Assembly: GCA_938008435.1 (NCBI GenBank)
Contig: CALLKK010000008.1
Span: 1-64,000, forward strand
Source: an uncultured Steroidobacter sp.
Lineage (GTDB): Bacteria > Pseudomonadota > Gammaproteobacteria > Steroidobacterales > Steroidobacteraceae
Reading direction: 5' to 3'
DNA length: 64,000 nucleotides
Shown: positions 20,337 through 29,338 of the stretch, in pieces
How the letters are laid out: each line of letters begins with the position of its first letter
How positions within the stretch are numbered: position 1 is the first letter of the stretch
Translations under genes and position numbers: made by a program
Notes under the pieces: model-generated
The model's input: only the letters and a program-made list of their open reading frames with translations
The model's database searches: none
What the model was told of the DNA's origin: nothing

Positions 20337-20621
20337 TGGGGCGGGAGCGAGCGGCGTAGGCCGCTCGCTCCGTGCGACGATCGCGCCGCTCGCAGCACCT
20401 GCGAGCGTCAGTTCGTCGTGACCCCGCTCACTCCGCGCCAAGCGCGCACGGTGCATACACGCACCGATACCGATTTTGTCTTTGCCTCGCTCGCAGTACG
20501 ATCCACCTGTCTCGAATGCAAGGTGCACGGAGCGCAACCGTGTGCTTTCGACTGGATTCGCACCGACCGTAAGGCGTGCTCGGGCGCGCCATGATTCGCG
20601 ATGCAATCGAAGGGGGATCAG

Positions 20622-21773
20622 ATGAGCGAACCAGGAGTCGTGCACAAGCCGAAGAAGTCGGTCGCGCTCTCGGGCGTGCCGGCAGGGAACACCGCGTTGT
20701 GCACCGTCGGCCGCTCGGGCAACGATCTGCACTACCGCGGCTACGACATTCTCGACATCGCCGATCGCTGCGAATTCGAGGAGATCGCTTATCTACTGAT
20801 TCACGGCCATCTGCCGACGCAAGTCGAGCTCGATGCATACAAGCACAAGCTGGCGCGGTTGCGGGGCTTGCCGGCCAGCGTCAAGAACGTGCTCGAGCAG
20901 CTTCCCGCCGCGAGCCACCCGATGGACGTCATGCGCACCGGCGTTTCGGCGCTCGGCTGCGTGCTGCCGGAGAAGGAGGACCACAATCACGCCGGCGCAC
21001 GCGACATCGCCGACCGGTTGATCGCGAGCCTCGGCTCGATGCTGGTGTACTGGTATCACTACAGCACTTCGGGCAAGCGCATCGAGGTCGAGACCGACGA
21101 CGAGTCGATCGGCGGGCACTTTCTGCATCTCTTGCACGGTCAGCGGCCGCCGACGCATTGGGTGCGCGCCATGCACACCTCGCTCATCCTGTACGCCGAG
21201 CACGAGTTCAATGCGTCGACCTTCGCTGCGCGCGTGATCGCGGGCACGGGTTCCGACATGTACTCGTGCATCGCGGGCGCGATCGGTGCGTTGCGCGGAC
21301 CGAAGCATGGCGGCGCGAACGAAGTCGCGTTCGAGATTCAGCAGCGCTACGAGACGCCGGATGAGGCCGAGCAGGACATCCGCCGGCGCATCGCCAACAA
21401 GGAAGTCATCATCGGTTTCGGTCATCCCGTCTATACGGTGGCCGATCCGCGCAATCAGGTGATCAAGGAAGTCGCGCGCAGGCTCGCAAACGAAGCGGGC
21501 GACACCAAGATGTTCGCGATCGCGGAGCGCCTCGAGCAGGTCATGAAGGAAGCGAAGAACCTGTTCCCGAACCTCGATTGGTACTCGGCCGTGTCCTACC
21601 ACCTGATGGGCGTGCCGACCTCGATGTTCACGCCGCTCTTCGTGCTCGCGCGCACGACGGGGTGGGCCGCTCACGTGATCGAGCAGCGCATCGACGGCAA
21701 GATCATCCGTCCGAGCGCCAACTACGTGGGGCCGGCGCCGCGCGCCTTCGTGCCGATCGAACAGCGCAAGTGA
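20622..21773 (+). CDS. prpC: 2-methylcitrate synthase
   Basis: Joins propionyl-CoA and oxaloacetate in the methylcitrate cycle. The 383-residue protein has citrate-synthase catalytic regions: GPKHGGAN (His), IIGFGHPVY (His) and the aspartate in the C-terminal third. Its type I length and SVALSGVPAGNTALCTVG N-terminus match PrpC rather than GltA. AGGGGGA precedes the ATG at 20,622. prpD follows after 98 bp, so the two work in sequence on propionate. prpB, acnD/prpF and a prpR regulator are not in the window. Confidence 0.92.
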   Translation: MSEPGVVHKPKKSVALSGVPAGNTALCTVGRSGNDLHYRGYDILDIADRCEFEEIAYLLIHGHLPTQVELDAYKHKLARLRGLPASVKNVLEQLPAASHPMDVMRTGVSALGCVLPEKEDHNHAGARDIADRLIASLGSMLVYWYHYSTSGKRIEVETDDESIGGHFLHLLHGQRPPTHWVRAMHTSLILYAEHEFNASTFAARVIAGTGSDMYSCIAGAIGALRGPKHGGANEVAFEIQQRYETPDEAEQDIRRRIANKEVIIGFGHPVYTVADPRNQVIKEVARRLANEAGDTKMFAIAERLEQVMKEAKNLFPNLDWYSAVSYHLMGVPTSMFTPLFVLARTTGWAAHVIEQRIDGKIIRPSANYVGPAPRAFVPIEQRK

Positions 21774-21871
21774 CGCTGCGGATCGTGGCGCGCTTCGAGC
21801 AAGCGCGAAGCGCGCCAACCGTTGCAAGCTAGAATGCGCTCCTCTTCATCCTGAGCAGCTTTCATCCGCCT

Positions 21872-23311
21872 ATGTCATTGTCCGCCGCCCGCCCAGAACC
21901 GGATCCGTTGCTGGTCGAAATCGCCGAGTACGCGCTGTCGTATCGGATCGAGAGCGAAGTGGCTTTCGAGACTGCGTATTACTGCCTGATGGACACGCTT
22001 GCGTGCGGATTTCAGGCATTGCGCTATCCGGCGTGCACGAAGCTCTTGGGGCCGGTCGTGCCGGGCGCGACGATGCCGGGCGGTGCGCGGGTGCCGGGCA
22101 CTTCGTTCGAGCTCGATCCGGTCACCGCCGCGTTCAACATCGGCGCGATGATCCGGTGGCTCGATTTCAACGACACGTGGCTTGCGGCCGAATGGGGCCA
22201 TCCGTCCGACAATCTGGGCGGCATTCTGGCCGTTGCCGATTACCTCGCGCGGCGCGATGCGGCGCAGGGCAAGAAAGTGATGACGGTGCGCGATCTGCTC
22301 GTGGCGATGATCAAGGCGCACGAAATCCAAGGCGTGCTCGCGCTCGAGAACAGCTTCAACCGCGTCGGGCTCGATCACGTGCTGCTCGTGCGAGTCGCCA
22401 CGACGGCGGTAACGGCGGCCATGCTCAGCGCCACGAAGGATCAAATCATCAATGCCGTCTCGAACGCATGGATCGACGGCGGCGCCCTGCGCACCTATCG
22501 GCACGCGCCCAACACCGGTTCACGCAAGAGCTGGGCGGCGGGCGATGCCACGAGTCGCGGCGTGCGTCTTGCGCTCATCGCGCTCAGCGGCGAGATGGGC
22601 TATCCGTCGGCGTTGTCCGCGAAGACCTGGGGCTTTCAGGACGTGCTGTTCAAGGGCAAGCCGATCGTGCTCGCCCAGCCTTTCGGCACGTACGTGATGG
22701 AGAACGTGCTCTTCAAGATCTCCTATCCGGCCGAGTTCCATGCACAGACTGCGGTGGAGGCGGCGATGACGCTCTATCCGCAGGTCAATCAGCGGCTCGA
22801 CGACATCGAGCGCGTCGTCATCGAAACGCAGGAACCCGGCGTGCGCATCATCGACAAGACGGGGCCGCTTTCCAATCCTGCCGACCGCGATCATTGTCTG
22901 CAGTACATGGTGGCGATCCCGCTCATTTTCGGACGGCTGCGCGCGGACGACTACGAAGACACGATCGCGCGCGATCCGCGGATCGATGCGCTGCGCGAGA
23001 AGATGGTGGTGCGCGAGAACCCCAAGTTCACGGAAGAGTATTACGCGCCCGATAAGCGCTACATCGGCAATGCCGTGCAGGTGTTCTTCCGCGACGGCAC
23101 CGCTACGCCGCGCGTCGCGATCGACTATCCGCTCGGGCACCGCAAGCGCCGCGCCGAGGCCATTCCGGTGCTGACGCAGAAATTCGAGAGCGCGGTTCGG
23201 GCGCACTTCTCCCCGAAGCAGAGCGAGGCCATCAAGACGCTCTTCGCCGAGCGCGACAAGCTAGAGAGCCTGCCGATTACCGAGTTCATGGCGCGCCTCG
23301 TCAAGAACTAG
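21872..23311 (+). CDS. prpD: 2-methylcitrate dehydratase
   Basis: Dehydrates 2-methylcitrate to 2-methyl-cis-aconitate. The 479-residue protein has the MmgE/PrpD fold and family segments FDDTWLAAEWGHPSDNLG-like (here FNDTWLAAEWGHPSDN), SRKSWAAGDATSRGV and YPAEFHAQTAVEAA. Length and N-terminal region match PrpD of proteobacteria. It lies directly downstream of prpC in the same direction. Confidence 0.93.
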   Translation: MSLSAARPEPDPLLVEIAEYALSYRIESEVAFETAYYCLMDTLACGFQALRYPACTKLLGPVVPGATMPGGARVPGTSFELDPVTAAFNIGAMIRWLDFNDTWLAAEWGHPSDNLGGILAVADYLARRDAAQGKKVMTVRDLLVAMIKAHEIQGVLALENSFNRVGLDHVLLVRVATTAVTAAMLSATKDQIINAVSNAWIDGGALRTYRHAPNTGSRKSWAAGDATSRGVRLALIALSGEMGYPSALSAKTWGFQDVLFKGKPIVLAQPFGTYVMENVLFKISYPAEFHAQTAVEAAMTLYPQVNQRLDDIERVVIETQEPGVRIIDKTGPLSNPADRDHCLQYMVAIPLIFGRLRADDYEDTIARDPRIDALREKMVVRENPKFTEEYYAPDKRYIGNAVQVFFRDGTATPRVAIDYPLGHRKRRAEAIPVLTQKFESAVRAHFSPKQSEAIKTLFAERDKLESLPITEFMARLVKN

Positions 23312-23518
23312 GGAAGCTCTGATTAATCGCGGCCGAGGTCCCGCACAGACTGCTGCCCGTCGAGGCGATGAAAGAGATAGCTGCAGCGCGCATCGTGTAG
23401 ATATTGCACAACTGCGCGTGCTTGCTAACCTATCTCCATGCCCGACGAGGTATCAGGTTCCCATGCACACTGACTTTGCCCGCGCATTCGCGAGCGCGTT
23501 TGCTGGTGTAGCGCTGTC

Positions 23519-24646
23519 ATGACGACGCAGACCTACCGGGCTCTGCTCGTCGGCACCGGTCCTGCCAGCCCGGTCCGCGTCGGGAAGCTCATCGAAGCCT
23601 CGGACATCGAAGTCGGCGAAGTCATCCGCGCCGAGGAAATCGCGCAGAGCATCGCCCGGCAGACGCCGGATCTCGTGATCGTCGACTTGCAAGGCGAACT
23701 CGATGGGCTCGCGCACGTCGCGAGCGTGCTGCACGCCAATCCGGCCACGGTATTCGTGCCCATCGTGGCGCTGGCGCGCTCGGCCAAGTCGCGGCTCGGT
23801 GCATTCGAAGCGGGCGCCGACGAATTCCTGTTGCATCACGTGCGGCGCGAGGAATTCCTCGTGCGCATGCGCTGTCTGCTTCGCAGCAGCGCGCAGCGTC
23901 GGCAGCTTGCGGCCGAGCAACTGGCCGAGGAAGTCAAGCGCCGCGAAGCCATCCGCGCGGCGTTCCGCCGCTATCTCTCGCCGAAGCTTGCCGATCAGAT
24001 CCTGGCCAACGCCGATTTGCGCGAAAGCATGTACGGTCGCGCGCAGATGCGTACCGAAGCGGCCATCATGTTCGCCGACATGCGGGGCTTTACGAGCTTG
24101 GCGGAGCGCTTGAAGCCGGCCGAAGTGGTGGAGCTGCTCAATGAATTCTTCGCGCTGCTGACGGAGATCACGTTCCGTTACGACGGCACGGTCTTCAGCA
24201 TGGCGGGCGACAGCTTGATGGTCGGCTTCGGCGTGCCGGTGGCGCAGACCGACGGTGTGCTGCGCGCCATCCGCGCCGCGCGCGAGATGCTCGATGAGTT
24301 TGCGGTGCTGGCGAGTCGCTGGAAGCAGCGTTACGGCGTCGAGACGGGGCTCGGCATCGGCATCAATTTCGGCGAGGTCATCGCCGGCAACGTCGGTTCC
24401 GCAAGCTACATGAACTACACGATCATCGGCGATGCCGTGAATGTCGCTTCGCGATTGGGACAACGCGCGCGCGCCGGCGAGATGCTGTTCTCGGATGCGG
24501 TCAAGGCCGTGCTCGACGAACACGGCTTCGACCTCGACGCCTTGCCGCTGCCGTCGCTGATCCTGCGCGGCCGGACCAATCCCATCGACATCTTCTGCGT
24601 GCCGAGCGCGGCGCCGGCGCGCGTCGACTTCCGCGTCGCCCACTGA
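23519..24646 (+). CDS. Receiver-like domain fused to class III nucleotidyl cyclase
   Basis: A 375-residue protein. Residues about 8-125 look like a response-regulator receiver (VIVDLQ with Asp56, then a conserved-type alternation of strands and helices), followed by a coiled linker (AEQLAEEVKRREA). Residues about 185-365 are a class III cyclase: metal site FADMRGFTSLAERL, GDSLMVGFG and NYTIIGDAVNVASRL. The lysine that usually precedes GDxxM is Ser here, and the base-selecting Asp before YTxxGD is Asn, so substrate use may be unusual. The gene stands alone. Confidence 0.85.
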   Translation: MTTQTYRALLVGTGPASPVRVGKLIEASDIEVGEVIRAEEIAQSIARQTPDLVIVDLQGELDGLAHVASVLHANPATVFVPIVALARSAKSRLGAFEAGADEFLLHHVRREEFLVRMRCLLRSSAQRRQLAAEQLAEEVKRREAIRAAFRRYLSPKLADQILANADLRESMYGRAQMRTEAAIMFADMRGFTSLAERLKPAEVVELLNEFFALLTEITFRYDGTVFSMAGDSLMVGFGVPVAQTDGVLRAIRAAREMLDEFAVLASRWKQRYGVETGLGIGINFGEVIAGNVGSASYMNYTIIGDAVNVASRLGQRARAGEMLFSDAVKAVLDEHGFDLDALPLPSLILRGRTNPIDIFCVPSAAPARVDFRVAH

Positions 24647-24700
24647 GGGGCGCAGAGCGCGAACGGCGGATCGGCCTGCCGACCCGCCGCTCGCTTTCGA

Positions 24701-25954
24701 TCAGCTGCGATAGGCCTGACGGCCGATGCCTTGAACCGGAATACCCTGTGCCGCGAGCACTTCGTGCTGAAGCGCGTACATGGCCGCTGCGGCCTCGTCG
24801 ATCGCCTTCGTGAACGCAAGCGAGCCCTTGAGGATCGGCGCGAGCCGCGCCTTGTCCTGAATGCGCGCCTTCGGATACTCGTGCTCGACGACGAGATAGG
24901 TATTGGCGGGATCGATCGCGAGCAGCTCGCGCGCCGCGAGCTGATGATCGAGCCAGTCGACGGTGCGGTTCTGTAGGTACGCAAGCGGATCGTGCCGCGC
25001 CGTGCCCGGCAGCTCGTGCTCGCACAGCACGACCTGCTTCTTCCAGGCATTGAGCTGATCGGCCGAATTGGGCGAGGGCTTGCCGTTGATCCAGTCGCCG
25101 CGCTGCATGGTCTGTCCGCCGTAACCCCAAGCCGCCACGCCGCGGGGGTCGATGACCTGGCCTTTGACGTGGAAACCGGAGATGAGGAAGTTGTAGCCCT
25201 CATCCTTCAGGTACTGGAAGATCGAGCGCGTGTCCTGACCCATGAGGATCGCGTGCGACGGGTCGTAGTGGATGCGGAATTGATCGCCGACGCCGTGCTT
25301 CTCGCAGATGCGATGCAGGGCGATCCAGGGGCCGGGCGCATAGGCGATGTTGTTGTGCCAACGGTCGAGCACGTTCCAGCCCGGCATCGGACATTGCTCG
25401 ACGCGATACGTGAGCCCGCGCGCCTTCGCTTCCTTGAGGAGCGGCACGAATACGGCCTCGAACATCTCGAGGTTCTCGTCCATCTCGAGCTTGGGATTGC
25501 GCCCCACGAAGCCGCACACCGCATCGGTGCCGAGCAGCACGGCCGCGTCGAACACGCGCAGCATGAAATCGTGCTTCTTCTTCCGCTCGGCTTCGTCGGG
25601 AGCCAGCATGTTGTCGAAGTAAGCGATATCGGACAGTCCGACACCGGTGGCGCGCATCGCGGCCTGGACGCGCGCGGCGCGTTGCTTGTTGAACGGCTCG
25701 CGCAGATCGAGGGTATTGGCGACGGGGTCGAGCATGGCCTCTGCAGGGACGTCGGCCTGCGTCGGGTGCAGCGCTGCCGACAACTGAATGTTCGGAGCGC
25801 CGATCTCACGCGCGAACTCGAGCCATTCTTCGATTGCGAGATCCGGATCGGGATCGCGCTTCTCACGCGGGGTCAGCTCCTGGAGCGCAGCCGTGAGGAT
25901 GCTGAGCTTCATGTACTTCGGCTGAAAGGGTGCGACTGTTTGTTGTGTGCTCAT
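24701..25954 (-). CDS. TIM-barrel sugar phosphate isomerase/epimerase-like protein
   Basis: A 417-residue protein of the xylose isomerase-like AP endonuclease-2 fold. It shows repeated beta/alpha segments and probable metal ligands in YRVEQCPMPGW, QFRIHYDPSHAILMG (His, Asp), SGFHVKGQV and LVVEHEYP. This pattern suggests an isomerase or epimerase of a sugar-like substrate in the cytosol; the substrate cannot be told. The ATG at 25,954 gives MSTQQTVAPF; the longer upstream frame overlaps the DUF6644 gene in antisense phase. Confidence 0.8.
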   Translation of the reverse strand: MSTQQTVAPFQPKYMKLSILTAALQELTPREKRDPDPDLAIEEWLEFAREIGAPNIQLSAALHPTQADVPAEAMLDPVANTLDLREPFNKQRAARVQAAMRATGVGLSDIAYFDNMLAPDEAERKKKHDFMLRVFDAAVLLGTDAVCGFVGRNPKLEMDENLEMFEAVFVPLLKEAKARGLTYRVEQCPMPGWNVLDRWHNNIAYAPGPWIALHRICEKHGVGDQFRIHYDPSHAILMGQDTRSIFQYLKDEGYNFLISGFHVKGQVIDPRGVAAWGYGGQTMQRGDWINGKPSPNSADQLNAWKKQVVLCEHELPGTARHDPLAYLQNRTVDWLDHQLAARELLAIDPANTYLVVEHEYPKARIQDKARLAPILKGSLAFTKAIDEAAAAMYALQHEVLAAQGIPVQGIGRQAYRS

Positions 25955-26027
25955 AGGCTCGACTACCTCATGCAGGAAGCCGGTGCATGATAGAGGGACA
26001 TGGAGCCGTCCGGCCAGCCGCGGAATG

Positions 26028-26504
26028 TCAGGAATATGCAATCCAGCGGCCGAGCGCGCCGGCGGCCAGCCAGACGCACATCGAGAGCGCTGCCTGCATC
26101 CGGCCGACGAGCGGCGGCGCGGCATCCCAGACGGGAAGCCGACGTTGCCACAATGCGCGGAACAAAATGGCGTTCGCAAGCCCGAGCGCGATCACGCAGA
26201 GCTTGATCTGCATGATGCGATTGCCGAGCAGCGGCGCGGCGTCGGCTGCGAACATCGTGAATCCGCCTACGGCAAGCAGCGCTAGCCCGACCAGCGCGAA
26301 AGAAGTCAACGTGCTCATCGCGGCGAGCGGTATCGCACGGATCCAGCCGAGCAGCCGCAGGTCGAGCAGCAGCATCGGCCCGACGAGCAGCACGAGCCCG
26401 AGCAGATGCACGACATTTGCGATGGGGTAGGCGAGCGCAGAGGTGCGCACCCATGCGCCGAACGGCGAGCTCGCGAGCTGCGCCGCCCATGCGTACACGT
26501 CCAC
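26028..26504 (-). CDS. DUF6644-like four-helix membrane protein
   Basis: A 158-residue protein with four hydrophobic segments (about 25-50, 62-85, 95-112, 138-156). The conserved-looking ALAYPIANVVHLLGLVLLVG carries one histidine in the first helix, as in small cytochrome-like or copper-transport membrane proteins. It starts with GTG, two bases after the stop of the DUF6152 gene, so the two are surely co-transcribed. The function is unknown. Confidence 0.7.
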   Translation of the reverse strand: MDVYAWAAQLASSPFGAWVRTSALAYPIANVVHLLGLVLLVGPMLLLDLRLLGWIRAIPLAAMSTLTSFALVGLALLAVGGFTMFAADAAPLLGNRIMQIKLCVIALGLANAILFRALWQRRLPVWDAAPPLVGRMQAALSMCVWLAAGALGRWIAYS

Positions 26505-26505
26505 G

Positions 26506-26871
26506 TCAGCGCAGCTCGACCGTCTTGCCGTCGACCGTGATGCGCTCGGCCCGCAGCTCCGCCGTGCCGTCCGAGCGCGGATATCCTTCGATCGTGATCG
26601 TCTTGCCCTTTGTCAGCGCGCCTTCCGGCAAGCCGCGCGCTTCCATGCGGGCGATCGGTGCGAGCACGACCAGCCAGCGGCGGCCTTCGTGGTCGACTTC
26701 CACTTCGGCGTGCGGATTGCGGTAACGCACCTCGAGAAGCTCGGCGTCGAACTTCATGACCTTGTTCGCGTCGTACGAGCTCCAACCGTGATGCGCCCAG
26801 GTGGCGACGGCAAAGAGCAGGCAGAACAGGGCGCCGATGAGACCGTGCAGCGGCGGGATGCGCTTTGGCAT
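26506..26871 (-). CDS. DUF6152-like exported protein
   Basis: A 121-residue protein with a signal peptide (LHGLIGALFCLLFAVATWA) cut before AHHGWSSYD. The mature domain of about 95 residues is small and beta-rich, of the DUF6152 type, and the N-terminal HHGW may bind metal. AGGAGG lies five bases before the ATG. It is followed at once by the DUF6644-like membrane gene; such pairs recur in related bacteria. The role is unknown, with copper or redox handling as a guess from the histidines. Confidence 0.72.
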   Translation of the reverse strand: MPKRIPPLHGLIGALFCLLFAVATWAHHGWSSYDANKVMKFDAELLEVRYRNPHAEVEVDHEGRRWLVVLAPIARMEARGLPEGALTKGKTITIEGYPRSDGTAELRAERITVDGKTVELR

Positions 26872-27421
26872 GTCAACCTCCTAAAGCGGCGTGAGCGACA
26901 CGGAACGCGCCGCAGTCTAGCGCAGTCGCGCTCGGGTGGGTCCGTACGGGGCTAGGCGTTGACCGATCTTGAGAGTCAGGATGCCGGTCGAGCGCTCATC
27001 CTGCTTGCGCGGGCGCGGCCGGTTGCGCGAGCATCGCGCCTTAGGATCTTTGGTAACCTTTGCCGATCCATTACGAACAACAAACCCAAGCGGCGCCGTC
27101 GGCGCGTCACGATCGAGCCGTCCCAACCGCCCAGTCAGGGGCGCGGCGGGGAGCTCGACAGCGTGAGCGGTGCGTCGAGGGCAATGACGGGGGATGCACC
27201 ATGTCACGAAGCACGACATTCGTCCGTAGCGCGCGCGTCCGCGACGCTTCCTCCTCGTTGGGCCGTCGGCAGGCGATACGCAGATAGAACAGCACGGCGC
27301 CGCACGATTCTTCCAGGCGGCGAGATCAGCCGCAGCGCTCGGCCGGCATCTGTGTGCGCGCGAATGACGCGCGGCAGACGGGAGGCGAGCGCGAGCATCC
27401 GTACAAGAACCAGGAGATCCA
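26872..27421. other. Intergenic region, no supported gene
   Basis: This 550-bp divergent gap separates the DUF6152 gene from the MHS transporter. Open frames on both strands overlap, lack ribosome binding sites and show no family resemblance. It should hold the promoters of both flanking genes, but I could not pick out a convincing -35/-10 pair. Confidence 0.5.
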
Positions 27422-29098
27422 ATGGTATCGACAGCAGACGCCACGGTCGCGACGGGCCGTGCCCTGGACAAGAGCCATCGGCGAGTCGTCTTCGCCTCAT
27501 CGCTCGGCACCGTGTTCGAGTGGTACGACTTTTACTTGTACGGCTCGTTGTCGGTCATCATCTCGAAGCAGTTCTTCTCCGGCGTCAACGAAACGACCGC
27601 GTTCATTTTCGCGCTGCTGGCGTTTGCAGCCGGCTTCTTCGTGCGCCCCTTCGGTGCATTGTTCTTCGGTCGGCTCGGCGATCTGATCGGGCGCAAGTAC
27701 ACGTTCCTGGTGACGATCGTCATCATGGGCTTGTCGACCGCGCTGGTCGGCATGCTGCCGAGCTATGCGTCGATCGGCGTGGCAGCACCGATCATCTTGA
27801 TCACGCTGCGACTGTTGCAGGGACTGGCGCTCGGCGGTGAATACGGCGGTGCGGCCACTTACGTTGCCGAGCACGCGCCCGACGGCAAACGCGGGTTGTA
27901 CACGAGCTGGATTCAAACGACCGCGACGCTCGGCTTGTTCTTGTCGCTGCTCGTGATCCTGAGCTGCCGCGTGGCGTTCGGCGAAGCATTCGACGACTGG
28001 GGTTGGCGCGTGCCGTTCCTGGTGTCGATCATCCTGCTGGCGATCTCCGTGTACATCCGCATGCAGCTCGAAGAATCGCCAGCGTTCCTGGAGATCAAGG
28101 CGGAGGGCAAGCTGTCCAAGGCGCCGCTCAAGGAAGCCTTCGGGCAGTGGAGCAATCTCAAGATCGTGCTGCTCGCGCTGATCGGTGCAACGGCTGGGCA
28201 GGCGGTCGTGTGGTACGGCGGCCAGTTCTATGCGCTGTTCTTCTTGGAGAAGATCCTTCAGGTCGATGCGAAAGCGGCGAATCTGATCATCGCTGCTGCG
28301 CTCCTGATCGGTACGCCGTTCTTCGTCGTGTTCGGCGCATTGTCCGATCGTATCGGCCGCAAGAAGATCATCATGGCGGGCTGCGTGCTCGCGGCGGTCA
28401 CGTACTTCCCGGTGTTCAAGGGACTCACCACGTACGCCAATCCGGCGCTGGCGTCGGCGGTGGAGCGTGCGCCGGTGACGGTCGTTGCCGCAGAGGACGA
28501 TTGCTCGTTCCAGTTCGATCCGATCGGCAAGGCCAAGTTCACCAAGTCATGCGACGTGGCCAAGGGCGCTTTGGCGCGCGCGGGCATTCCGTACGTGAAC
28601 GAAGCGGCACCGGCAGGCACGGTCGCAGTGGTTCGCATCGGCTCCGGCGCGAATGCAGTGGAGATTCCATCGTTCGCGGGCAACACGATGTCGAACGAAG
28701 AATTCGCCGCGGCGTCGGCGGATTTCGGCAAGCGGTTGCGTGCGGCCCTGACCGAGGCCGGTTATCCGGAAAAGGCGAACATGGACGAGGTCAACTATCC
28801 GGTGGTCATCCTGCTGTGCGCCTATCTCGTGATCCTGGTCACGATGGTGTACGGCCCGATCGCCGCATGGCTCGTCGAGCTGTTCCCGACCCGTATCCGG
28901 TACACGTCGATGTCGCTGCCGTATCACATCGGTAACGGCTGGTTCGGCGGCTTCCTGCCGGTGACCTCGTTCGCGATCGTGGCTGCAACCGGCGATATCT
29001 ACAACGGCCTGTGGTATCCGATCATCGTCGCGCTGATGTCTGCCGTGATCGGGACGCTGTTCTTGCGGGAGACGTATAAGCAGCCGTTGGTCAGATGA
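27422..29098 (+). CDS. MFS transporter, metabolite:H+ symporter (MHS) family
   Basis: A 558-residue 12-helix transporter of the ProP/ShiA type: SSLGTVFEWYDFYLYG in the first helix, the loop GRLGDLIGRKYTF, RLLQGLALGGEYGGAATYVAEHAP and GALSDRIGRKK. Between the helices around residues 335 and 455 lies an extra soluble segment of about 110 residues with two cysteines (DDCSFQFDP, TKSCDVAK), probably a disulfide in the periplasm. The substrate is a small organic solute or acid but cannot be named. AGGAG lies upstream of the ATG. Confidence 0.9.
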   Translation: MVSTADATVATGRALDKSHRRVVFASSLGTVFEWYDFYLYGSLSVIISKQFFSGVNETTAFIFALLAFAAGFFVRPFGALFFGRLGDLIGRKYTFLVTIVIMGLSTALVGMLPSYASIGVAAPIILITLRLLQGLALGGEYGGAATYVAEHAPDGKRGLYTSWIQTTATLGLFLSLLVILSCRVAFGEAFDDWGWRVPFLVSIILLAISVYIRMQLEESPAFLEIKAEGKLSKAPLKEAFGQWSNLKIVLLALIGATAGQAVVWYGGQFYALFFLEKILQVDAKAANLIIAAALLIGTPFFVVFGALSDRIGRKKIIMAGCVLAAVTYFPVFKGLTTYANPALASAVERAPVTVVAAEDDCSFQFDPIGKAKFTKSCDVAKGALARAGIPYVNEAAPAGTVAVVRIGSGANAVEIPSFAGNTMSNEEFAAASADFGKRLRAALTEAGYPEKANMDEVNYPVVILLCAYLVILVTMVYGPIAAWLVELFPTRIRYTSMSLPYHIGNGWFGGFLPVTSFAIVAATGDIYNGLWYPIIVALMSAVIGTLFLRETYKQPLVR

Positions 29099-29115
29099 GG
29101 CTCTAGGCTCTAGAC

Positions 29116-29262
29116 TGTAGCCAGAGGGCGCGCAGTTGCGCGCGCTCTCTTTGGGCCCTGGGCCCTGGACTCTGGTCAGAATCGCGCGGCTCGCGGGAGG
29201 CTGTAGGCTGTAGCCTGTAGGCTGTAGCCAGAGGGCGCGCAGTTGCGCGCTCTCTTTGGGCG
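29116..29262 (+). repeat. Duplicated hairpin block after the MHS transporter gene
   Basis: Two near-identical blocks, about 29,116-29,153 and 29,222-29,259, each read TGTAGCCAGAGGGCGCGCAG... and contain GCGCGC/GCGCGC hairpins followed by TCTCTTTGGGC. They resemble a duplicated terminator. Between them, GGCTGTA-type short repeats (29,201-29,225) are arrayed in tandem. Confidence 0.55.
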
Positions 29263-29338
29263 CTCTACTTTCCTTGATGTGGTTGCGTCTTCCCTTCCTT
29301 CGCGCAGCGGACGTCTCCTTTCCTGACGCAGTCTTCGC

